A stretch of DNA of 25,302 bases from Faecalicoccus sp. (GTDB taxonomy: Bacteria > Bacillota_I > Bacilli_A > Erysipelotrichales > Erysipelotrichaceae): positions 1 through 25,302 of the forward strand of contig JAGAWH010000208.1 in NCBI GenBank assembly GCA_017941505.1, read 5' to 3'. Made by a program: the position numbers and the translations under genes. The stretch's first letter is position 1. Every line of letters begins with the position of its first letter. This document shows positions 14,397 to 23,380 of this stretch, piece after piece. Under the pieces are notes generated by a model. The model ran no database searches. It was not told the DNA's origin and worked only from the letters and a program-made list of their open reading frames with translations.

Positions 14397-16723
14397 TGAT
14401 TGAGGTTCGGGATGATTTCTTCTGTATGCATACAGAGAATACCACATATAGTTTTCAAATATTAAAGTCGGGCCATCCCGAGCACTTATACTATGGAAAG
14501 AGGATCCATGGTTCCAGAGAGGTGCTGGAAGAAAAAACGCATTTTGAGGTAGGTAATACGATCGTTTATTCAAAAGAGTATCCGACTTTGATGTTAGAAG
14601 ATACCTGCCTGGAGCTTTCTTCTATCGGTAAAGGGGATATCAGAGAACCGTTGATTGAAATCACCTATGAGGATGGAACGTATACTTCTGATTTTATTTT
14701 TCAAAAATATGAGATTCTTGAAGGGGACATCGTATTCGATACGCTTCCTACAGCTTATGGGGCAGATCATACGTTACGGACCATTTATAAAGAGCGCTAT
14801 CACGATGTGCTGTTAGAAATTGATTACAGCGTGTTTGAGAAAACGGATGTGATTACCCGCAAAACCCGTTTAATCAATCATATGAACCAGTCTTTAACCA
14901 TTGATCGTCTTTTAAGCAATCAGATTGATTATCATGGATCAAATTATCGCTTTACGATGTTCTCTGGGGCATGGGCCCGCGAGATGCAGCGTAAGGATGT
15001 GCTGTTAAGTGCAGGTAAAGTGGTCGTTGATTCCTATACAGGAACGACATCGAACCGTTTGAATTCCTTTGTGATGATCAGCAATCCTAACACCGACCAG
15101 ACAAATGGGGACTGCTGGGGGTATCATCTTGTGTATTCAGGCAATCATTATGAATGCACCGATATCAGTGCATATGGAAAACTTCGCTTTGTACAGGGTA
15201 TTAATCCACGTTCCTTTGCGTTTGTGTTAGGTCAAGATGAAGTATTTGAAGCTCCGGAGGCTGTGATGTCCTTTGCGGATGAAGGCTTTAATTCACTTTC
15301 TAATCATTTACATAACTTTATCCGCGAACATATTGTCCGGGGAATCTGGAAAAACAGACCCCGCCCGATCTTGTTGAACAGCTGGGAAGCAGCTTATTTT
15401 GATATTAATGAAATCCGTCTGCTTCGTTTAGCGGATGCGGCATCCAAGGTGGGCATTGAATTATTTGTCATGGATGATGGCTGGTTTGGAAAGCGTGATG
15501 ATGATACATCTTCCTTAGGCGATTGGAATGTCAATCGCGCTAAAATTCCGGGAGGGCTTTCCCGTTTAGCGTCGCGGATTAACGATATGGGAATGGATTT
15601 TGGAATCTGGGTAGAGCCGGAAATGATCAACGTTGACAGTAAGCTCTATAAGAAGCACAAAGACTGGGTTATGGAAATTCCGGGACAGGAGCATTCTGAA
15701 GGAAGAAACCAAAGAATACTGGATTTATGTAATCCGGATGTAGTTGATCATATCATCAAAACGATGTCAGAACTTTTCGCATCGGCCCATATTTCCTATG
15801 TGAAATGGGATATGAACCGCATTTTCTCGGATGTTTATTCTCCTTATCTTCCGAAAAACCGCCAAAAGGAAGTCTTCCATCGCTACGTGATGGGCTTCTA
15901 TGCGATTATGAAGACATTAACCGCAAAATTTCCGGATATCCTTTTTGAAGGATGTGCATCGGGAGGCAATCGTTTTGACTTAGGTATGTTATGTTACTAT
16001 CCGCAAATTTGGGCCAGTGATGATACCGATGCCATTGAAAGAGCATTGATTCAGGAAGGATACAGCTATGGATATCCAATGTCCGTGGTTACCTCTCATG
16101 TCTCTGCCAGCCCAAACCATCAGACGTTGAGACGAACACCGTTAGAAACGCGATACAATGTTGCGGCATTCGGTGTTTTAGGATATGAACTCAATATTCT
16201 TCATTTGAGTGCTGCCCAGAGAAAAAAAGTATCTGATCAGATTGAATTGTATAAGAAGTGGAGAGATGTATTCTTCTATGGAACCTTCTATCGCTTGCGT
16301 ACAGGAAATGTCCATGAATGGTGTGTTGTATCACCGGATAAGAAAAGAGCGGTAGGAATGATCCTTCAGGAAATGGTTACTCCAAATACACAATATGAGG
16401 TATTTCATGCCCGGGGTCTTGATCCGGATAAAGAATATCATTTCTACAGCTTTGAGCAGAAGCTGGATATCCGCTTGTTTGGAGATTTGATCAATAGCCA
16501 GTCACCGATCCGCATCAAGCAGGGATCGGCAATTCACAATACTTTGGCAAGATTGATCGATATGCCGGGTGAAACCGAAGATGCATATGCTTCGGGTAAT
16601 ACATTGATGCATGCAGGAGTAAAGCTCAAACCGGCTTTTTCCGGCAGCGGATACAGTGATCAGGTACGTTATTTTTCGGATTATTCTTCGCGATTATACT
16701 TCATAGAAGAAAAAGAACTATGA
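14396..16723 (+). CDS. alpha-galactosidase, GH36
   Basis: Hydrolyses terminal alpha-1,6-galactose from melibiose, raffinose or stachyose. The 775 residues are slightly longer than typical GH36 bacterial enzymes (about 730-750). An N-terminal beta-sandwich is followed by the catalytic barrel with FVMDDGWFGKRDDD, LGDWNVN, FGIWVEPEMIN, the nucleophile Asp472 in VKWDMNR and the acid/base Asp542 in WASDDTDAIER, 70 residues apart as in characterised GH36 enzymes. The ECGASGGN-type loop reads FEGCASGGNRFDLG. No signal peptide, so it acts inside the cell on sugar imported by the MelB-type transporter. Its start overlaps the transporter stop by one base, with GAAAGGA upstream. I see no clear terminator after it. 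Confidence 0.95.
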   Translation: MIEVRDDFFCMHTENTTYSFQILKSGHPEHLYYGKRIHGSREVLEEKTHFEVGNTIVYSKEYPTLMLEDTCLELSSIGKGDIREPLIEITYEDGTYTSDFIFQKYEILEGDIVFDTLPTAYGADHTLRTIYKERYHDVLLEIDYSVFEKTDVITRKTRLINHMNQSLTIDRLLSNQIDYHGSNYRFTMFSGAWAREMQRKDVLLSAGKVVVDSYTGTTSNRLNSFVMISNPNTDQTNGDCWGYHLVYSGNHYECTDISAYGKLRFVQGINPRSFAFVLGQDEVFEAPEAVMSFADEGFNSLSNHLHNFIREHIVRGIWKNRPRPILLNSWEAAYFDINEIRLLRLADAASKVGIELFVMDDGWFGKRDDDTSSLGDWNVNRAKIPGGLSRLASRINDMGMDFGIWVEPEMINVDSKLYKKHKDWVMEIPGQEHSEGRNQRILDLCNPDVVDHIIKTMSELFASAHISYVKWDMNRIFSDVYSPYLPKNRQKEVFHRYVMGFYAIMKTLTAKFPDILFEGCASGGNRFDLGMLCYYPQIWASDDTDAIERALIQEGYSYGYPMSVVTSHVSASPNHQTLRRTPLETRYNVAAFGVLGYELNILHLSAAQRKKVSDQIELYKKWRDVFFYGTFYRLRTGNVHEWCVVSPDKKRAVGMILQEMVTPNTQYEVFHARGLDPDKEYHFYSFEQKLDIRLFGDLINSQSPIRIKQGSAIHNTLARLIDMPGETEDAYASGNTLMHAGVKLKPAFSGSGYSDQVRYFSDYSSRLYFIEEKEL

Positions 16724-16741
16724 TTCATATATCGATTCGTA

Positions 16742-16770
16742 TTTAAGAATTTGTGATTTTGTATTACAAT
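16742..16770 (+). promoter_or_regulatory. weak candidate promoter of the VanY-like gene
   Basis: TACAAT at 16765-16770 lies 17 bases after TTTAAG at 16742-16747, a poor -35. Without a terminator after the GH36 gene, read-through is also possible. Confidence 0.3.
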
Positions 16771-16795
16771 AGATACGAAGGCATGGTATTTAATT

Positions 16796-17647
16796 ATGAA
16801 GAAAGTTAAAAGAAAAACAAATGTATTACGATTAATATTATTGATTCTAATCGCTGTTTTAGTGATTGCACTGGTTGGTTTAGGAGTGATCAAAGTTGTA
16901 CAGATGCTCAAAGGTGCTCCTAAGGAAGAAGAAGTTGTGGAAGTAGAACCGGAACAGGTTTCTTTAACCAAAGAGGAACAGGCTTATGCGGATGCCAATC
17001 CGGATTTATCAGCAGATGAAGTGAAGATGCGTGTCAAAATGGGATTGAATAAAGATCCATATACCGATATGAAACCGGTACCGGATACCGAAAGCATGCT
17101 CCAGCTGGTCAACAAATATTACTATTTAGAGCCGGATTATGAACCTGCAGATTTAGTTCCGGTATCCTCCAGCGGAGAAAACTATCCTGTATATATGCGT
17201 TTGGAAGCCGGTGAAGCTTTTGAACAGATGGTTGCGGCAGCTGCCGAAGAAGGCTTTATCTTAAATGCATGTTCAGCCTACCGTTCTTATCAATATCAGG
17301 AAGAATTATTCAGTACCGGAGAAGCCAATTACGGTTTAGAATATGCAGATGCATATTGGACAAGACCTGGCTCCAGTGAACACCAGACAGGACTTAGTGT
17401 AGATATTCGTATGGATAATGATTTATCCGATCTGGATGCCGTAAGATATAATGAGCATTATGACTGGCTTTTAGATCATATGGCAGATTATGGATTTATT
17501 CTCCGTTATCCGGATGATAAAGAAGTATATACACAGATAGCCCCGGAAAGCTGGCACTTGCGCTATGTAGGTGTTGATGCAGCTAAGGAAATCTACAAAA
17601 ACAAATGGTGCTTTGAAGAGTACTGCTACTATAAGAATTTATATTAG
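16796..17647 (+). CDS. VanY-family D-alanyl-D-alanine carboxypeptidase (peptidase M15B)
   Basis: A 283-residue membrane-anchored peptidase acting on peptidoglycan stem peptides outside the cell. One N-terminal membrane helix (about 10-32, after a basic MKKVKRKT start) is followed by an acidic linker and the catalytic domain. Zinc ligands are visible: His196 and Asp203 in SSEHQTGLSVDIRM, and His254 in ESWHLRYVG with catalytic Glu251. SAYRSYQYQEELF is the conserved preceding segment. The start ATG 16796 is the only reasonable one in frame; its ribosome binding site (GAAGG, 14 bases upstream) is poorly spaced, so translation may be weak. A strong terminator follows. The family includes VanY resistance proteins and ordinary DD-carboxypeptidases; nothing here suggests a vancomycin cluster. 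Confidence 0.9.
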   Translation: MKKVKRKTNVLRLILLILIAVLVIALVGLGVIKVVQMLKGAPKEEEVVEVEPEQVSLTKEEQAYADANPDLSADEVKMRVKMGLNKDPYTDMKPVPDTESMLQLVNKYYYLEPDYEPADLVPVSSSGENYPVYMRLEAGEAFEQMVAAAAEEGFILNACSAYRSYQYQEELFSTGEANYGLEYADAYWTRPGSSEHQTGLSVDIRMDNDLSDLDAVRYNEHYDWLLDHMADYGFILRYPDDKEVYTQIAPESWHLRYVGVDAAKEIYKNKWCFEEYCYYKNLY

Positions 17648-17677
17648 GACGATGAAAATATCGTCCTTCTTTTTATT
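17646..17677 (+). terminator. terminator after the VanY-like gene
   Basis: Eight-base-pair stem AGGACGAT / ATCGTCCT with loop GAAAAT, followed by a T-rich tract. It begins within the stop codon. Confidence 0.88.
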
Positions 17678-17679
17678 TT

Positions 17680-17699
17680 GGTTAATTCAAGCTAACCTA
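17680..17699 (+). promoter_or_regulatory. possible DtxR-type operator half-sites
   Basis: GGTTA (17680-17684) and TAACC (17693-17697) form an imperfectly spaced inverted repeat. The right half, CTAACCTA at 17692-17699, equals a half-site of the known IdeR/DtxR box (TTAGGTTAGSCTAACCTAA). A related ATAGGTATAGGTAT stretch lies after the -10. Position next to a DtxR-family gene suggests autoregulation, but the left half is poor. Confidence 0.35.
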
Positions 17700-17706
17700 T
17701 GGGCTC

Positions 17707-17735
17707 TTGACAACCCCTATTCATAGCTTTATAAC
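17707..17735 (+). promoter_or_regulatory. promoter of the DtxR/MntR-family gene
   Basis: Perfect TTGACA at 17707-17712, a 17-base spacer and TATAAC at 17730-17735, 37 bases before the start codon. Confidence 0.65.
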
Positions 17736-17772
17736 AAAGATAGGTATAGGTATTAAAAAAAGGGGTAGTTCT

Positions 17773-18141
17773 ATGGAAAAACAAAAATCAGTGGAAGACT
17801 ATCTCGAAAGCATTCTAATGATCACAAAAGAAAATGGATCTTGTCGTTCCATTGATGTCGCAAGAAAACTCGGGTTTACGAAAGCCTCTGTCAGCATTGC
17901 GGTAAAAAAACTTTCGGAAGAAGGTTATGTCATCAAGGAGGATAAGGGAAATTTGGTTCTCACAGATGCGGGACTTGAGTATGCATCACGTGTATATGAA
18001 CGACACGAAGTGTTAAAGTCTTTCCTTGTCAACATGGGCGTCAGTGAAAAAGTTGCAGAAGAGGATGCCTGTGAGATGGAACACATAATCAGCGAAATCA
18101 CATTTCAAAAGATTAAGGAGTGGAACTTAAAGTCTGCTTAA
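17773..18141 (+). CDS. DtxR/MntR-family metal-dependent regulator
   Basis: A 122-residue iron- or manganese-sensing repressor. The start is ATG 17773, behind AAAGGGG. An ORF from 17707 would run through the promoter and lacks a ribosome binding site. Winged helix about residues 1-65 (SVEDYLESILMI, then SIDVARKLGFTKASVSIAVKKLSEEGYV), then a short dimerisation domain; no C-terminal FeoA-like domain. Likely metal ligands by alignment to MntR/DtxR are Asp9, Glu12, His78, Cys100, Glu103 and His104. Asp9 is MntR-like, while Cys100 in EDACEMEH corresponds to DtxR Cys102 (MntR has Glu there), a mixture common in Bacillota members. The metal cannot be fixed from this. Single gene with its own promoter and terminator. 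Confidence 0.88.
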   Translation: MEKQKSVEDYLESILMITKENGSCRSIDVARKLGFTKASVSIAVKKLSEEGYVIKEDKGNLVLTDAGLEYASRVYERHEVLKSFLVNMGVSEKVAEEDACEMEHIISEITFQKIKEWNLKSA

Positions 18142-18143
18142 CT

Positions 18144-18169
18144 AGGCGATCCAATCGCCTTTTCTTTTT
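18144..18169 (+). terminator. terminator after the DtxR/MntR-family gene
   Basis: Seven-base-pair stem AGGCGAT / ATCGCCT with loop CCA and a T-rich tail (TTTTCTTTTT). Confidence 0.85.
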
Positions 18170-18174
18170 GCGCA

Positions 18175-18199
18175 GAAAAAAACGCGATTTCTCGCGTTT
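18175..18199 (-). terminator. terminator after the lipoprotein gene
   Basis: On the minus strand, stem AAACGCGA / TCGCGTTT (18199-18192, 18187-18180) with a GAAA loop and a run of T (plus-strand A-tract 18175-18182). It includes two bases of the lipoprotein stop codon. It is separate from the neighbouring plus-strand terminator. Confidence 0.85.
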
Positions 18200-18758
18200 A
18201 AAGAGCACCTAACCATCGGTCAATAATAGCTTCTGCCTGTTTCTTTTCTTCTTTTTCCGAATAGCCGTTCTCTTTGATGTATTCATTAAGATCATCGGCA
18301 TCATAAACATGTGTATAATCATCCTGCGCCTTTTCATAGGCTGTTTTAGCGGTAGAAGAGGCTACAAAGGAATCAAAAGAACAGTATTTACGATTGATAT
18401 AGTAAATGCCGTAATCATCATCAATCGTATTCTTATTGGCGGTATCCTTTAATGAATATTCAAATACCAGATACGCCGGTTTATATTCACTTCCTTCTAC
18501 ATACAGCATCTTCTTGAATGTGATGGTTACTTTTTTGTAGTCCTTTAGGATTTCCTCTTTATCCAGATTGTTTTGATAGTTCATCAAATACGAAAGCCGT
18601 ATCGCCAGTTCGCTTTCCGGAATGAATTCATAATATTCCGGATATTCTGTATAATCCTTTTTTACGGTTTTATTCTGGGCAGAAACAGAGGTTGTACAGG
18701 CACTTAACATCAAGATTGGAATAAGAAACAGTGCTGTAAAAATGTGTTTTAGTTTCAT
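18198..18758 (-). CDS. small lipoprotein of unknown function
   Basis: A 186-residue secreted lipoprotein. The N-terminus is MKLKH, a hydrophobic stretch and the lipobox LSAC with Cys21 as the lipidation site, so the mature protein should be tethered outside the membrane. The rest is hydrophilic, rich in Lys, Asp, Tyr and Glu, and contains no domain I recognise. The C-terminal 25 residues are highly charged (YSEKEEKKQAEAIIDRW). Start ATG 18758 behind AAGGAGG. It is transcribed alone from a good promoter, divergent from an unknown HTH-containing gene. Confidence 0.82.
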   Translation of the reverse strand: MKLKHIFTALFLIPILMLSACTTSVSAQNKTVKKDYTEYPEYYEFIPESELAIRLSYLMNYQNNLDKEEILKDYKKVTITFKKMLYVEGSEYKPAYLVFEYSLKDTANKNTIDDDYGIYYINRKYCSFDSFVASSTAKTAYEKAQDDYTHVYDADDLNEYIKENGYSEKEEKKQAEAIIDRWLGAL

Positions 18759-18779
18759 TTTTTCCTCCTTTTGAGTATT

Positions 18780-18808
18780 ATTATATTCAAAATATGATGT
18801 ATACTCAA
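18780..18808 (-). promoter_or_regulatory. promoter of the lipoprotein gene
   Basis: On the minus strand TTGAGT (18808-18803), a 17-base spacer and a perfect TATAAT (18785-18780). An 8-bp inverted repeat, TTGAGTAT at 18771-18778 and ATACTCAA at 18801-18808, brackets the promoter core; its right arm contains the -35. Confidence 0.65.
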
Positions 18809-18828
18809 CTATGGAAATTCCAGAAGTA

Positions 18829-18837
18829 TGGTATACT
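18829..18837 (+). promoter_or_regulatory. extended -10 promoter of the HTH protein gene
   Basis: TGGTATACT is a TGN-extended -10 (TATACT at 18832-18837), 18 bases before the start codon. No good -35 lies 17 bases upstream. Confidence 0.4.
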
Positions 18838-18854
18838 GAAAGTGGTGATTTATT

Positions 18855-19526
18855 ATGATGAGACTTCCAATTTCACAATGTATTAAACTATTTTTAGACG
18901 ATACAAACCACAAGCCTTATACGAAGGCATTCGCGAAACGTCTTTTTGAAGAAGTAAATCGGGAAATGGAGAATGATAAAAATATTTCCATCGTAGGAGA
19001 TATGCGAAGTCATGAAAAAGATTTTCGTGAAAGTGCCATCAATGCGATTGTTCATAGAAAAAACAAAACCGGAAATGAATATCTAATTATTAATGATTTC
19101 TTCAAATTTTTGAATGAGAAATATGAGATGAATATATCGCCGATTGGTCCGCAGATGGACACATTGGAAAGAAAGATGCGTGTCTATAATCTGTTATTGG
19201 ATAACCCGGATATCTCAACAGAAGAACTATGTGAAGAACTCCTGGTTCCTGAGACAACCATTAAAGATGATATCGGCGGCCTTCGTGATGGAATCCATGT
19301 ATGTGACCAGCACTTGACCTTGAACAGCGGTAAGCTTCCGATCTTTTTAGCTGTGAATGAAAGAGAATTGAAAAATATTCTGGAAAATGTTAACCCAGAG
19401 ATTGCCGAATCGATTCTTTTCCAGCAGACAGAATTCAGACGGGAGGAAATCTTAAAACATCTGGATTCCAAAAAAGCAGAGCAGTTAAAGACAATGTTAG
19501 AAAACAAAGAAATGAGTGGATCATGA
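18855..19526 (+). CDS. unknown protein with a DeoR-like helix-turn-helix segment
   Basis: A 223-residue soluble protein that I do not recognise as a whole. Residues about 105-147 (ERKMRVYNLLLDNPDISTEELCEELLVPETTIKDDIGGL) read like the N-terminal helix-turn-helix of DeoR/HTH_11 regulators (STEELAEELGVSxxTIRRDIxxL), here placed mid-protein. The N-terminal 100 residues and the charged C-terminus have no clear match. ATG 18855 has AGTGGTG about eight bases upstream; ATG 18858 is equally possible. Its last codons and stop form part of a perfect palindrome shared with the opposing marR gene, so both proteins end in EMSGS. A regulatory role is inferred; it could control the divergent lipoprotein gene. 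Confidence 0.72.
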   Translation: MMRLPISQCIKLFLDDTNHKPYTKAFAKRLFEEVNREMENDKNISIVGDMRSHEKDFRESAINAIVHRKNKTGNEYLIINDFFKFLNEKYEMNISPIGPQMDTLERKMRVYNLLLDNPDISTEELCEELLVPETTIKDDIGGLRDGIHVCDQHLTLNSGKLPIFLAVNERELKNILENVNPEIAESILFQQTEFRREEILKHLDSKKAEQLKTMLENKEMSGS

Positions 19527-19545
19527 TCCACTCATTTCTATTTTT
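19508..19545. terminator. 32-bp perfect palindrome acting as bidirectional terminator
   Basis: Bases 19508-19539 form a perfect palindrome (half AGAAATGAGTGGATCA) with no spacer, followed by ATTTTT on the plus strand and by a T-rich stretch (TTTGTTTT) on the minus strand. Both stop codons lie in its centre (TCATGA, 19521-19526), so the convergent genes overlap by six bases and encode the same last five residues. Confidence 0.82.
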
Positions 19546-19970
19546 GTCATATTATCAGTAAGATTTTGAAACAGTTTTTTTGTTAACAATTTTTCGGATT
19601 CGGAAAAACCGTTTAAAAGTTTCTTTTCCAAATTAGCTTTTATCTCATTCATCTCTTTGGCAGCAGATACAGCCTGATCGGATAAAACGATATGAGTAAA
19701 GCGATGATCTAAAGTATCTTTATCAAAATAGATATAACCTTTCTGATGAAGACGATCGAGCGATTTGGAAAGATGAGCTTTTGAGATATGTTTATTGTGG
19801 CCGATTTGAGAGGCTGTATCACCACAGTTTCCATCCATAAGGATACTCAAAATCTCCAATTCAATAAATTTCAGATCATATTTTTTACAAATGGATTCCG
19901 ACCGCTTTTCAAGGCTTTTACGAAGTCGGAAGCTGCAGTCCATTATCGTTGAAATCGTAATTTTATTCAT
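19521..19970 (-). CDS. MarR-family transcriptional regulator (second of a tandem pair)
   Basis: A 149-residue winged-helix protein of MarR type. An N-terminal helix (KITISTIMDCSFRLRKSLEKRSESICKKYDL) serves dimerisation. It is followed by LKFIELEILSILMD, the recognition helix region ISKAHLSKSLDRLHQKGYI, and a wing with DKDTLDHRFTHIVLSDQA, close to the usual D-x-R/LT pattern. The start codon overlaps the upstream marR stop (ATGA), giving translational coupling. It is the last gene of the gltA-marR-marR operon. The ligand is unknown. Its identical C-terminal pentapeptide with the opposing gene is a consequence of the palindromic terminator, not homology. Confidence 0.88.
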   Translation of the reverse strand: MNKITISTIMDCSFRLRKSLEKRSESICKKYDLKFIELEILSILMDGNCGDTASQIGHNKHISKAHLSKSLDRLHQKGYIYFDKDTLDHRFTHIVLSDQAVSAAKEMNEIKANLEKKLLNGFSESEKLLTKKLFQNLTDNMTKIEMSGS

Positions 19971-20398
19971 TGAATCTCTTTCACCATAGCTGCGACTTTT
20001 TCCATGGTATCAATCGTGGTACTGAGCGCTTCCGGAGTTATTTCTTCCATGATTTTTTCCTTCATTCGTTCAATCCGCTTATTCTGTGCCTCCATGCGTG
20101 TGCGGGCTACATCCGTAATCTCAACATAGGTCATACGTCCGCTTTCATCGGTTTTCCATGTGACATAGTTTTTATCCTGAAGATGAGTTACCGCTTTGGA
20201 AATCTCTGAAATCGGAACATCCATCTCGTTGGCAAGATTGACTAAATAAACACGGTTCTGGTCCGGATACTTCTTACGGCAGATATCGATATATCTCAGC
20301 ATTAGATAGTCAGCACGGTCAACAATCTTGAAAAGTGATTCCGTACTGATTTTTTCCATCAGGAAAAGTTCAATATAGTTATTGGAAAGATTTAACAT
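19967..20398 (-). CDS. MarR-like winged-helix regulator (first of a tandem pair)
   Basis: A 143-residue protein with a MarR-like architecture. An N-terminal helix region (residues 1-45) precedes a helix-turn-helix, NRVYLVNLANEMDVPISEISKAVTHLQDKNYV (about 48-79), and a wing, KTDESGRMTYVEITDVA (about 82-98). A long C-terminal helix rich in Arg, Glu and Met follows. It is less similar to canonical MarR than its downstream neighbour. Start ATG 20398 with AGGAGAT upstream, three bases after the gltA stop. Two different MarR-type subunits encoded back to back could form a heterodimer or act in series; this is inference. The palindrome at the gltA promoter is the obvious candidate operator. Confidence 0.82.
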   Translation of the reverse strand: MLNLSNNYIELFLMEKISTESLFKIVDRADYLMLRYIDICRKKYPDQNRVYLVNLANEMDVPISEISKAVTHLQDKNYVTWKTDESGRMTYVEITDVARTRMEAQNKRIERMKEKIMEEITPEALSTTIDTMEKVAAMVKEIQ

Positions 20399-20401
20399 CT
20401 A

Positions 20402-23347
<2,946 letters not shown>

Positions 23348-23350
23348 CAC

Positions 23351-23380
23351 AAAAGCGGTCTTACTCGACCGCTTTTAATG
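23351..23380. terminator. bidirectional terminator between GH1 and ABC permease genes
   Basis: Ten-base-pair stem AAAAGCGGTC / GACCGCTTTT with loop TTACTC. Each arm supplies the T-run for one direction. The permease stop codon (23361-23363) lies in the loop. Confidence 0.88.

Noticed and set aside
16736..16779. Inverted repeat TTCGTAT / ATACGAA upstream of the VanY-like gene
   Set aside because: Seven base pairs with a 30-base gap in AT-rich DNA can easily occur by chance, and no regulator gene is adjacent, so I do not list it as a site.
16796..17647. VanY-like gene as part of a vancomycin-resistance cluster
   Set aside because: No vanR/S/H/A/X-type genes are nearby; M15B carboxypeptidases are ordinary cell-wall enzymes in Bacillota.
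17707..17772. Longer N-terminus for the DtxR/MntR-family protein starting at 17707
   Set aside because: That start overlaps the TTGACA hexamer and the segment includes the -10, while ATG 17773 has a proper ribosome binding site and begins the family's first helix.
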